Shown here in pieces: positions 12,290 to 22,007 of a stretch of 64,000 nt of DNA. Every line of letters begins with the position of its first letter. Position 1 is the stretch's first letter. The stretch comes from Spinellus fusiger. Taxonomy: Eukaryota > Mucoromycota > Mucoromycetes > Mucorales > Phycomycetaceae. The DNA lies in the NCBI GenBank assembly GCA_025094145.1, contig JALLLS010000046.1, positions 1 through 64,000 of the forward strand. The letters run 5' to 3'. Under the pieces are notes generated by a model. That model did not search any database. It saw only the letters and a list, made by a program, of their open reading frames with translations, and was not told where the DNA came from. A program made the position numbers and the translations under genes.

Positions 12290-13883
12290 TCATAGGAAAT
12301 ACTGGCTGCCCGGTCCAGCCGTGGAAGGGAGGTCTCCTTGAATGTCATTCTCCATAAATATTCGGTAGTCAGTCTCCACGATTTCCCTGCGAGTGTCTGG
12401 TATCTTGAGAAGAGCAGCCTTATTCCCACATCGATAACAGTAATTAGGCGCTGACCATAGCGTCACAAGATTCTTATCAGCAAACGGATAGTTATACCCT
12501 TCATCCACCAGTTGATGACTACGTACAATCAAATCCACACCATTGTTATGGCAAAACTAGTCTAGGATCAGTAACAAACACTTGTCACATGACTCACTTA
12601 CAGCGTGTGTTGGAATGGGTCCAAACAGAAATCCACCCCCACGCGGACTAATGGCCCAGGAATCGACTTGTGCCTCAGGATCAGACCAAAGAAGATCTAT
12701 ACCATGCACCCACAAATGCAGGTTCTGTTATTGCCATGGTATCACATGTCTCTATTTACCACATGGACCGCCCAATTGAGGAAGTTCCTGCATCCGAAAC
12801 AGTGTGCTGCAGAAATGAACAGGATGGCCTTTGTACTCTGAACTTACCGAATGGAATCTATAGAGGGCAGCTCAGGTGAAAGACCGCCATGAACACAGAA
12901 TACAGTGCCGTCGATTAACTGGATCATTCATTTATTCATTCATTCATTAGCCACCTGTATGCATTTCTCTCTAGAAAGAACTCACTGCTGCTAATGGAAG
13001 GTAATCAAACACTGTACAGCACCACTCCCATACTTTTGAGCTCTGGTATTTTGCTAGGCATTCATCTGCTTCTCTTAGTAACCTACACAGATCCACACTG
13101 GATTACCATAGAAGCCATAGACCCGTGTTACACTCCGACTTTCATGGTTGCCTCTTGTCAGTGTTATACGGTCAGGATATCTATAGCATAGGGCAAATAG
13201 AACAGGAGACATGTCTTTGTGAGCTCAACATTCTATCTATCTATTTATTTATTATCTATTTATTATTTATTTATTATCTATTTATTATCTATTTATTATC
13301 TATCTATTATCTATCTATCTATCTATTCTATCTCTATGGATGGACGGGCACAGAGTCCAGTATCTTCAGAAAGAACTTACTTGACTTTCATCAGCAATAA
13401 TAGAGTAAGGGTCTCCAAGGAATAACGGCCACGATCCACAAAATCACCCTGAGCAGCCCCCCCCATCATTGACGGTTGAGTCTCAAGCACTGACTTACCA
13501 TGAAAATATAAGATACTGTTGGTAATTCTCCGCCTACTTCCAATAGCTTTACTAAGTCATAGAACTGCCCATGGATATCACCGCACAGAGTCACGGGTGC
13601 TTGCACTGGCACTACAGTTGATTCTTCAGCCAGGATTTCTTTCAACTGTTATTGTAGTTGCAGTTGTAAATACATAGATACACAAAGAGAAAGAGAGAAG
13701 GGTGTAGAAATAAAAACAAAAAGGGTTTCCAAGGTATGAAGTGTGATATGCATATTCAATATCATAACTGCATAATTGTGTTTTATATTCATGAATATAT
13801 ACTTTGTTACAGAGCAAGCGCATGTCATTCTCGGCAAGATATTTGCATTGCCTTACAGACTCAATACAGGCGTCAATGTCCAT
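12290..13883 (-). CDS. PP2A-family Ser/Thr phosphatase catalytic subunit (PP4/PP6/Ppg1 group)
   Basis: Nine exons (13883-13803, 13645-13499, 13448-13381, 13180-13107, 13065-12986, 12918-12848, 12806-12760, 12696-12602, 12556-12290) give 309 residues, the standard PP2A-C length. All phases agree. Metal-binding and catalytic motifs are present: [30 protein letters not shown] and [11 protein letters not shown]; the C-terminus is YFL, as in PP2A-type enzymes, where it is carboxymethylated. The N-terminus ([20 protein letters not shown]) is PP6/Ppg1-like rather than PP2A proper, but I cannot fix the paralogue by eye. The usual LLRGNHES is LTRGNHES here, and the second exon-exon joint (FM|GDFVDRG) lies in a core motif. 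Intron 3 carries a long TATC/TTTA microsatellite. Confidence 0.92.
13228..13328. repeat. TATC/TTTA microsatellite inside an intron
   Basis: Imperfect TATC and TTTATTA repeats of about 100 bp lying wholly in intron 3 (13380-13181) of the phosphatase gene, leaving donor and acceptor intact. Confidence 0.85.
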
Positions 13884-14445
13884 GGTGAGTCTGAGAGAGA
13901 GGTGAAGTCTACTGCAGGTGGGTCTCTTATTTATGCTTGGACAAGAAAACACAGTGGAAATCAATAGAAAATAATAGTAGAAAATAGTAGTAGAAAATAG
14001 TAGTAGAAAATAAAAAGAAAAGAGAAAGGAAGAAAATAAAAAATAAAAAATAAAGACAGTAGTCCAATAAATATTAAGGAAAAGACTAAAAACAGTGGGC
14101 TTTCAGGTAAAGGAAAGAAAACTAGGCAGGAGAATGGACGTGCACCTAGAGATAGGTTGTGTCCCATCTACGTTGACGTAATCACATGACTCCTTCTACA
14201 GTACAAGAACAAGAGCAGTTGCAAATGTAAATAGAGATACATGTCCAAATTCACTCTACAGAAATCATTTAGTTATGTCCTTATAGGCAATCATCAGTAG
14301 TGGGAAGAGGATAGAAAATAAGACTTCTTTACTAAACCAATAGAGGCCATATCTATTCTCCTGGTATGTACACAGCGAAAAGTCACGTGATAATAAATGG
14401 AGTGTGCACTCATGCCTGGCCCTCTTCTCTCTTCGTCTTGTCATA
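13884..14445. other. Divergent promoter region, phosphatase / TRAPPC2L
   Basis: 562 bp between the two start codons. It holds an AAAATAGTAGTAG repeat at about 13965-14010 and a TCTCCTGGTATGTACAC motif at about 14358-14375 that resembles the TIR-element right end, but I found no partner end. Confidence 0.5.
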
Positions 14446-15116
14446 ATGAGCAGTGACATAAACTGCATTGCTTTGATTGGAAAGCAGGTACAACAAAGGC
14501 CACCCTCATCATATCATTAAATAAACGACAAGACACCCAGACAGTAGCCAATAAACAAATGAACTAAAGGACTTAACATTCGAAAGAATACTCCATTGTA
14601 CATAAAAAACTTTAGTAACACTCATCCTGACCTCAAGTACCATTATATTGTACACACATCCATCGATGTTATTGAAGAGAGAGGTAATAAAATACCCTTT
14701 AAGTGGTATTGACTATGGAAAAGTGACCAATGGACCAAAGAACCTTGACCTGTATATCGGACTACTGTATGCTATGGAGGATCTTGCAGTGTGAGTCGAT
14801 GCTTATATCATGTAGATGTTAACTAGCCTAGGTATGGATACATAACCAATACACGTGTAAAATGTGTGGTGGTAGTTTCTGTGTCGGATTGTGTTATTCG
14901 TGATGCTGATATGAAGGCAGTAAGTGCTTCTGTTTGAGATACATAGACTCACCTGCCGAGCAGATATTCAAAAGGGTCCACACAGCCTATGCATCTCAAG
15001 TATGCAATCCATTCTACAACCTTGATTCTCAAAAGCCTTTGTCAAGCAAGGCTTTTGTCAAGGCTATTGATGCCATTGGATTTAACAAGGGCACGCAATC
15101 TACTTTGGATATTTAA
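14446..15116 (+). CDS. TCA17: TRAPP-complex associated protein TRAPPC2L / Tca17
   Basis: Five exons (14446-14487, 14587-14683, 14724-14790, 14832-14919, 14964-15116) give 148 residues. Family landmarks are CIALIGKQNTPLYIKNF at the start, KYHYIVHTSIDVIEE, LDLYIGLLYAMEDLAVYGYI and the C-terminal HTAYASQVCNPFYN. TRAPPC2L has the sedlin/longin fold and helps assemble TRAPP, which acts as a Rab exchange factor in Golgi and endosomal traffic and autophagy. All intron phases match; introns are 40-100 nt. The C-terminal extension after NPFYN is a little longer than in yeast. Confidence is high because motif order is intact from first to last exon. Confidence 0.9.
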
Positions 15117-15680
15117 GCTGATACATTGAGCATAGTTGAATATAGTTGAGTACAATGGACTTATATGCCTTCAAAATGGCCAGATTCTTACAATCTAACT
15201 CTATGACCCCTACCAATATCGATATATAAAAGTGGAATGTGCTGAAAAAATACATTAAAAATAGTTTATTCTAACTTTGTTCTCTATGAATAATTATCTA
15301 TCTCTTGGATAGAACCTTCATAATGAATGGTCAGGTAATAACAATGACAGCAACCACTACCACCGTGTCATAGTAAAACTAAGTACATCTTATACCTATA
15401 TGTGCTTGAATATCCATCTTTAGGAAGCTCGACCTATAAAGGTAAAGCCTGAACACGGTTAACAAAGTAATATTATCCTGCAAATATTCACTATAAACAC
15501 ACATCTATAGAATACTTAAGTAGCATAGCAGACATTAGCCACTGCATCAACATTAGCTATAAACTACCTCATATGTTTCAACATTATACCTTGCTTAACA
15601 TTTCTTAATGACTAAAAATGTGTACTTTTCAGCAACACATTTGGTGTTAAAGATAATAAACAGTCTAAAGAGTATTAAAA
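15117..15680. other. AT-rich spacer downstream of TRAPPC2L
   Basis: No gene seen; the stretch ends at the possible minus-strand coding exons described next. Confidence 0.5.
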
Positions 15681-15688
15681 GGTTAAGT

Positions 15689-16170
15689 TGAAGTGGCTTC
15701 TGATGAATGATCATAATTATAGTGTTGGGAAATAAGGGCAGTGACAGTCCCAATCCCAATGAGGACCCACTCTAGTAGACTATATAAATATATACATTAG
15801 ATAGAAAAGTTACCTCCGAGACATGGAGTAAATAAGTAAATAAGAAAGCAACTAGCTAGACAATTGTATCTTTGACAAATATACCTATTCTTTTACTAAG
15901 CATCCCTTTTGCTTCTGGATCATTAACAGTAGAAGTAGTCAATAGCCAATCGTAATAATTAAAACACGGTACTATCCTTTATAATGTATTGTAATAAAGG
16001 GTACTGTGGTAACAGAAGGATCTACGAGTGAGATGAAAGTGTAGGTATTGGTCACTAGTAGGACAGCAGGTCTTAAGGACAAGAGTAACACACAGTAAGG
16101 GACGAACAGGGTGTATGGGACACAACGACAGATTTAGATGCTTTAGGCACTTGTTCTTTATCAATCAACT
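15689..16170 (-). other. Possible unrecognised gene or decayed gene (several coding-like exons)
   Basis: Three minus-strand stretches read like protein. About 16170-16080 gives LIDKEQVPKASKSVVVSH. About 15965-15885 gives FNYYDWLLTTSTVNDPEAKG and MLSKRIG before a GTATAT donor. About 15779-15689 gives LLEWVLIGIGTVTALISQHY, a likely C-terminal membrane helix, then a polar tail to TAA. A GTAACT donor and a TTATATAG acceptor (15779-15814) join a short middle exon to the last. Phases across the 15885 intron are ambiguous, so no single full model is offered. Family unknown. Confidence 0.3.
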
Positions 16171-16513
16171 TCTTTAAGCAAATGGCTACTTCTCAGACAG
16201 TTCAACAATACTTAATGAGTGAAAAACAACTTTATTACTCCTTCAAAAATAAGAGTCTTTTATACCCTTTTCCTAGCTATTATTAACCATCTAATATACT
16301 CGGTCTTCTATACTCTTGGCATTCTCTTGATAGACAATATATGTGCTATCCATTAGAAAGCTTCTTGCACTCAACATGCTGATGTAATGAAGAGGCTTGG
16401 CAATGTTTCAAAAGAGATTGCTCTAGTATTTTTTCGATAGACTATCATGACAAGTAGAAAAAGTAGAAAAGCTAGCTATTTATTAAATATCAAAGGCTTT
16501 GCAAAATATTCTT
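16171..16513. other. Spacer before the LINE island
   Basis: No gene or repeat recognised between the possible minus-strand gene and the LINE 3' end. Confidence 0.5.
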
Positions 16514-17748
16514 ATACAGTTCAAAGTATTTATTTTTATTTTTGAGTGTTTGGTTTGCTATTCGCGCATTGGACATATGAGCCACCCTATGAGACCTTTT
16601 GTAAAATAAATAGGATATACATAGAAACACTTCAAATACAAAAGTAAAAAAATGAATGCAAAGAGAGAGGAAACAGAAGAATAAGAGAAATATAAACCCT
16701 CAATGAGGGAAAAATGATGGTAAATGAGAAATGATGGTAAAATGAGAATTATGAATAGACATCCAAAAGGCCATAAAGTCAGCAAGGAAACCAGGACACC
16801 AAAAAGATAACCGTCATCCTGTGGCAATCCGAAATCCAACAAGGGATACTTGGAGCAACTCGGACAATCCTGAGAATATATGTAGCAACTACACTAGCAG
16901 CTTCTGGCTTTGCTAAACGGATTAAGAATGGATGGTAGAGGGGAGATCGGAGGAAGAGTGAGGATACAGTGTCTGTTGCTGAAGGAGTCCTTTGCACTCT
17001 ATAACAGCATCAGTGTTCCCGCTCAACACACCCATCAGCAGCCTCAATGATCAAGCTACCAGCTGATGGCTCTACCTTAAAGTCTCGAGTAGACGTGGCT
17101 CGATCAATGGCTTGCAGCAGTATTAACAGACTGGGCCAGAGATCTTGCCATTTAATAAAATGACTTAGCCGTGCAAGGCAGAGAATTTAGACAATAGTCA
17201 ATTGGATGAACGTTGTGTGGTGGTGCAGGAACTAGGAAGAACAAGAACATGGAGCGTTCATGATCAACGAATGTGTAGGTGAGAAAGTGGTTCCAATTGA
17301 CAGATGGGTGGCCACATTTGCAAGGAACTAAAGGTGTTAGTGGTAACCAAGCAATCCTCCATTTTAACAGACGATGTCTCTCTTTGCGCGTGCACAGTAG
17401 TAGAAGAATTGGATCCCAAACAGGTCTATAGAGTCCACGGGCTACCGTCACCAGCGGATTCTTGCCATGCACTAGACTATTCATTTCACTTTGAAGACGT
17501 TCAAGATAAGCTACCCTTAATGGATATTTAGGAGGGTTGTGAGCCCGTCCTATTCTTTGAGCATTTTGCCAGAGTACATTGCCACGTAGCTTAATTCATC
17601 TGACTTTACTCTGGGGTGCTTCAAGCTACATGACAAGATACTAGAGGAGGGTGTCTTCAGGAAGGGTAGTTGCACACTCATCAAATTTGGCTTGCAGGTA
17701 AAGAAAACGAGAGTACATGTTAGGGAGGGCAACTAATTGGGCAACCTG
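16514..17748 (-). mobile_element. LINE 3' portion (copy 2), left arm of a palindrome
   Basis: Minus-strand LINE 3' end. The C-terminal polyprotein region reads MNSLVHGKNPLVTVARGLYR, DPILLLLCTRKERHRLLKWR and a PCKCGHP...NHFL zinc-knuckle-like motif (17152-17484), followed by a 3' region and an A-rich tail ending ACTTTGAACTGTAT. It is the inverted, almost identical counterpart of 20150-21396. The reverse transcriptase core is missing. It may be the 3' end of the same LINE whose ORF1 lies at 18505-19464, with an internal deletion around 17749-17815. Confidence 0.75.
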
Positions 17749-17814
17749 TGTGATTATTCAGACAAGTAGAAAATAACAAGACTGAACAAAGATAATTTTT
17801 ATTAAGTGAAGAGT

Positions 17815-18508
17815 GGTTCATTATTTATACTTTTTGTGGGTGCTTATCCTTCAGTGGCATTCTACCTTTTGGTAGTTAATGATCAGTCCATGGCATAGCT
17901 TATTGATAGATGCAACCGTCTGGTTGGTGTAGATGATATATCTTATGGTAGATTACATAGGTGTAGCCTTATGGTTGGTTCATTGAATAAGCACACCATT
18001 ATAGAGCCATCTATTATGTCTTCACTTTTAATTGCCTTTGATAGGTCTTATTTAATCCACTAAGGATTTATAGATGAAGGCAGCTCATTAAGTGTCCAAT
18101 AATACTTTGAGCTTAGAAGGTTGATTTGTAGTTACAACCAATCAGTGAGATGATACAGAGATGTACTATGGTACTTGTGTGCACTCAAGCTTTCATAGAG
18201 TATTCTGAATGTCACAGCATACTACTCATGTTGACCAATTCATGAAGAATCTTTGGATTGAAGTCGGAACACAACAGACAGGAGGGAGAGATGAGGGCAC
18301 ATATACCCATAGAGCCATGGTAATTTCCAGCAACTGGTAGGCCATATGTGTGGAACTGGGTCCAGGAGGTTGGGAGGCATGAAGGAGAGAGAAGCCAGGT
18401 TTCTGTAATGAAAATCATATGAAATGAGTGTGAGTGTCTTAAGATATCATGGATCATAGTGTGGTGGAGCCCATTAGCATTCCATAAGCCTAATGAGACT
18501 CTATTCAT
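17815..18508 (-). pseudogene. LINE ORF2 fragment, AP-type endonuclease domain
   Basis: The ORF2 start overlaps the ORF1 stop (ATGA). The first 98 codons (18508-18212) read VSLGLWNANGLHHTMIHDIL then MIFITETWLL, the start of an APE-type LINE endonuclease (the N of WNANG and the TETWL metal-binding Glu are visible). An in-frame TGA stops it at 18212, and further shifts follow down to 17815. The reverse transcriptase is absent. Part of this stretch (17815-18272) is repeated directly, with divergence, at 19812-20144. Confidence 0.75.
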
Positions 18509-19464
18509 AAGGTGATGTCTTGTGAGGGTTCATCCATGTTCATATCTTTATATGGATGCTTGAATGCAGTTTTTGGATCATCCCTGTCTTCATACACTTT
18601 TCTCTTGTGGGGGTTCTCAGGAATCTGGGACTCACTAATCCAACCCATCTCAGCAAAGATGGTGGCTACAGAGTGTGCAGTGTGGGGTCTCATATATTCA
18701 ATGGCCTGCAGGCATCTTTTCTGGTGGATGTGCATGGCTTCCAGTGAGAGGTCTTCCTTTGAGAAGTTCTTGTACTTGGGGTCTGCCAAGTATTTTGGGT
18801 CTCTGGGGTCAAAGTCCTTGTAGATAGTAACACTAGCCTTCTCCAAGAGGGCTGTTACATCTGGTACATACTGTAGGTGAACAAGAAGACCAATGACTGA
18901 TCTTGCTGGGAAGGAGACATCCAGGATACGTCCAGTGTCAAAGCCAAGGGTTCTGAGAAGCTTACACACTTCTGGATGGTTCATTTGTCTGCTACATGGA
19001 ATATACACATAAGTGTATCCTTTTTCACCTTCCTGGATGGTGAAGGCATGTGAAGCAGCTGCAACATGTCTTGCTGATGTCTGGGGGCGTTTGGAGGGTG
19101 CTGGAATGTGTTTCTTGGCCACTGTGGCCCAAGAAGAGTCCTTTACTGTTGGCAGAGAATGGCCTGTGTCAATTTCTCTGCTCTGCATCACTTTAGAAGT
19201 GACAGTTGCTGGTACTGCTGGTGTTGGTGCCTTGAGCCTCATATTCTCTTCCATGATGGCCTCAAATGCCTCCAGTCTTTGTTGCTGCTGTTGCTGCTGC
19301 TCATGTTGCTGCTGTTGCTGGAGCTGTTGCTGGTGTTGCTGCTGCTTTAACTGAGCTAGTTCTGAGCTCAGAGATTGAAGGGCCGAAACGATCTCAGCCT
19401 GGGCTGAAGCATTAAGCTGTTGTTCAGCAGAATTGGCAAACATAGTGTATCTACTGCTATTCAA
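18505..19464 (-). CDS. LINE ORF1 protein (intact, 319 residues)
   Basis: A continuous open frame of 319 codons. It has an N-terminal coiled-coil-like region and a Gln-rich tract (about residues 40-65), then a Ser/Pro linker. A C-terminal folded part includes YTYVYIPCSRQMNHPEVCKL and an acidic end at QDITL. Its stop TGA overlaps the ATG of the endonuclease frame (18508), arguing that it is ORF1 of the same LINE. ORF1 proteins of this kind bind element RNA as chaperones; that role is inferred from position, not from a motif. It is the only intact LINE frame in the window. Confidence 0.7.
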   Translation of the reverse strand: MNSSRYTMFANSAEQQLNASAQAEIVSALQSLSSELAQLKQQQHQQQLQQQQQHEQQQQQQQRLEAFEAIMEENMRLKAPTPAVPATVTSKVMQSREIDTGHSLPTVKDSSWATVAKKHIPAPSKRPQTSARHVAAASHAFTIQEGEKGYTYVYIPCSRQMNHPEVCKLLRTLGFDTGRILDVSFPARSVIGLLVHLQYVPDVTALLEKASVTIYKDFDPRDPKYLADPKYKNFSKEDLSLEAMHIHQKRCLQAIEYMRPHTAHSVATIFAEMGWISESQIPENPHKRKVYEDRDDPKTAFKHPYKDMNMDEPSQDITL

Positions 19465-19632
19465 GTGGTGTTGACCTGAAACTTGGACAGTAGGTGGGGA
19501 GGTGGGTGATGTTGATGGATGGATTGTATTTTTTGATGGATGCAGCGTTTTGATGATGGATGGATGATTTTCAAATTTGGATAGACTTACAATTTTGCTT
19601 TTGAAAAAAATTCTCTTCTAAGAAAGAGAGAT

Positions 19633-19705
19633 GCCGCGATAGCTCAGCTGGGAGAGCGTTAGACTGAAGATCTAAAGGTCGTGTGTTCAATCCACACTCG
19701 TGGCA
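19633..19705 (+). tRNA. tRNA-Phe(GAA): tRNA-Phe (anticodon GAA)
   Basis: A 73-nt cloverleaf. Acceptor GCCGCGA pairs with TCGTGGC (one G-U), then D-arm GCTCAGCTGGGAGAGC and anticodon stem TTAGA/TCTAA with loop CTGAAGA. The anticodon GAA is at 19666-19668. The T-arm is GTGTG TTCAATC CACAC and A is the discriminator. There is no intron. A T-rich stretch about 20 nt after the gene could stop Pol III. It sits between two LINE-derived blocks (5' end of the ORF1 element at about 19.6 kb, endonuclease copy from 19812). Confidence 0.96.
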
Positions 19706-19811
19706 GTAATACTATTCTATAGTTTAATTTTTGTATTTTTAAGTCACTGATTATGATTTGGATTGATTCATCTATGATATAGTTTAAAGTGTTTTTTGGT
19801 GTGATTCTGTA

Positions 19812-20144
19812 ATTATTTATACTTTTTACAAGTGCTTATCTTTCAGTGGTTTCTACATTATGGTTGGTTCCTTGGATAAGCACTCCATTATTGGAACCAT
19901 TAATTATTATGAGTCTTTACTCAATTGCCTCTGTTAGAATTATTAATGAAGATGGCTCTTGTTAAGTGTCTGATAGTACACTGAGCTTTAGAAGGTGATT
20001 TGTAGTTATAACCGATCAGTGAGATGATACAGAGATGTACTATGGTACTTGTGTGCACTCAAGCTTTCATAGAGTATTCTGAATGTCACAGCATACTACT
20101 CATGTTGACCAATTCATGAAGAATCTTTGGATTGAAGTCAGAAC
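19812..20144 (-). mobile_element. LINE endonuclease-region fragment, inverted relative to the following 3' end
   Basis: Direct, diverged copy of 17815-18272 (shared CATACTACTCATGTTGACC and GATGATACAGAGATGTACTA blocks). At 20145-20150 it joins, in opposite orientation, the LINE 3' portion that runs on to 21396. A head-to-head joint of this sort is what twin priming during LINE integration leaves behind. Confidence 0.65.
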
Positions 20145-20149
20145 ACAAC

Positions 20150-21396
20150 AATTTGGAACGATCCAGGTTGCCCAATTAGTTGCCCTCCCTAACATGTACT
20201 CTCGTTTTCTTTACCTGCAAGCCAAATTTGATGAGTGTGCAACTACCCTTCCTGAAGACACCCTCCTCTAGTATCTTGTCATGTAGCTTGAAGCACCCCA
20301 GAGTAAAGTCAGATGAATTAAGCTACGTGGCAATGTACTCTGGCAAAATGCTCAAAGAATAGGACGGGCTCACAACCCTCCTAAATATCCATTAAGGGTA
20401 GCTTATCTTGAACGTCTTCAAAGTGAAATGAATAGTCTAGTGCATGGCAAGAATCCGCTGGTGACGGTAGCCCGTGGACTCTATAGACCTGTTTGGGATC
20501 CAATTCTTCTACTACTGTGCACGCGCAAAGAGAGACATCGTCTGTTAAAATGGAGGATTGCTTGGTTACCACTAACACCTTTAGTTCCTTGCAAATGTGG
20601 CCACCCATCTGTCAATTGGAACCACTTTCTCACCTACACATTCGTTGATCATGAACGCTCCATGTTCTTGTTCTTCCTAGTTCCTGCACCACCACACAAC
20701 GTTCATCCAATTGACTATTGTCTAAATTCTCTGCCTTGCACGGCTAAGTCATTTTATTAAATGGCAAGATCTCTGGCCCAGTCTGTTAATACTGCTGCAA
20801 GCCATTGATCGAGCCACGTCTACTCGAGACTTTAAGGTAGAGCCATCAGCTGGTAGCTTGATCATTGAGGCTGCTGATGGGTGTGTTGAGCGGGAACACT
20901 GATGCTGTTATAGAGTGCAAAGGACTCCTTCAGCAACAGACACTGTATCCTCACTCTTCCTCCGATCTCCCCTCTACCATCCATTCTTAATCCGTTTAGC
21001 AAAGCCAGAAGCTGCTAGTGTAGTTGCTACATATATTCTCAGGATTGTCCGAGTTGCTCCAAGTATCCCTTGTTGGATTTCGGATTGCCACAGGATGACG
21101 GTTATCTTTTTGGTGTCCTGGTTTCCTTGCTGACTTTATGGCCTTTTGGATGTCTATTCATAATTCTCATTTTACCATCATTTCTCATTTACCATCATTT
21201 TTCCCTCATTGAGGGTTTATATTTCTCTTATTCTTCTGTTTCCTCTCTCTTTGCATTCATTTTTTTACTTTTGTATTTGAAGTGTTTCTATGTATATCCT
21301 ATTTATTTTACAAAAGGTCTCATAGGGTGGCTCATATGTCCAATGCGCGAATAGCAAACCAAACACCCAAAAATAAAAATAAATACTTTGAACTAT
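20150..21396 (+). mobile_element. LINE 3' portion (copy 3), right arm of a palindrome
   Basis: Plus-strand counterpart of 16514-17748. The C-terminal polyprotein frame (20428-20760) and the hydrophobic frame (21070-21354) are the same at protein level as in the left arm. The A-rich tail ends ACTTTGAACTATATAAG. No reverse transcriptase core is present. Confidence 0.8.
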
Positions 21397-21694
21397 ATAA
21401 GCTGAAAGAGATATTTGTTGGACTCACTTTCAAGAGTTTATCTTCAGAAGACACAGAAGAAAGTATCAGTGACGAAGAATCCATTAACATGAAGTGGGAG
21501 GGAGGTAACAGCATGTTGACAGGAGGTTTTATCAAGAAAGTGTATTTCTACCTTTACCATGCCATCCCTCACCTAAGCACTGACATCTTTGTTGGTGCCA
21601 CGGGGAGAAAAGACAACAAATGCATTCCAGAACTGATATATGAAAATACCCTCTTTTATAGACATCTGGTAAAGCACAGAGTAGTTTTTAGTTT
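21397..21694 (+). other. Unrecognised coding-like fragment after the LINE
   Basis: An open frame continues from the LINE tail to TAG near 21698. Its non-LINE part reads EIFVGLTFKSLSSEDTEESI, then GGFIKKVYFYLYHAIPHLST. It looks protein-like (acidic linker then a mixed domain) but has no start and no family likeness. It could be a remnant of another element or the tail of a disrupted gene. Confidence 0.25.
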
Positions 21695-21907
21695 TTAGTG
21701 CCAGTCTCTGAGATGGGCAAGTGGGTCATCTGCTGTCATAACTAGTTCACTGTGGACAATAGTGAACAAGTTGCTGAGAGTCTTTTGTAAAGTCCTAGCA
21801 TATGAAATGAGAGTTATTTCAGTTGTTGCTGTTTTTGGTGTTGTTGTTATGGGTTTTGAGGATTGATTAGTGAGAGAATCCTCTGGAGCTTTAGTGGGAA
21901 GAGCCAT
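21695..21907 (-). CDS. Small conserved-looking protein of unknown function (70 aa)
   Basis: A single frame of 70 codons. It has a Thr/Pro-rich N-terminus (KAPEDSLTNQSSKPITTTPK), then a likely helix TLISYARTLQKTLSNLFTIV and an end HLRDWH. It is divergent from CHL1 with only 100 bp between the two starts, so the two probably share a promoter. The size and single long helix recall small coiled-coil subunits of larger complexes (Mediator, DASH, BLOC type), but nothing identifies one. It could be chance. Confidence 0.4.
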   Translation of the reverse strand: MALPTKAPEDSLTNQSSKPITTTPKTATTEITLISYARTLQKTLSNLFTIVHSELVMTADDPLAHLRDWH

Positions 21908-22007
21908 GCAAATGCAAATGCTATTCTTTACAAGTTACTTGAAAGTGACTTGTTTTATTCGAGTTTAAACATACAGGTTTAATGAGAAAATAACGGTTGA
22001 AGCAGTT

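Noticed and set aside
13626..13964. Upstream-extended start for the phosphatase (MISTVFSCPS)
   Set aside because: PP2A-type proteins start at [12 protein letters not shown] positions; the extension is not conserved in the family and the frame beyond exon 1 is intronic.
14350..14380. TCTCCTGGTATGTACAC resembling a TIR-element end
   Set aside because: No matching left end or interior blocks within several kb on either side; probably chance or a very old remnant.
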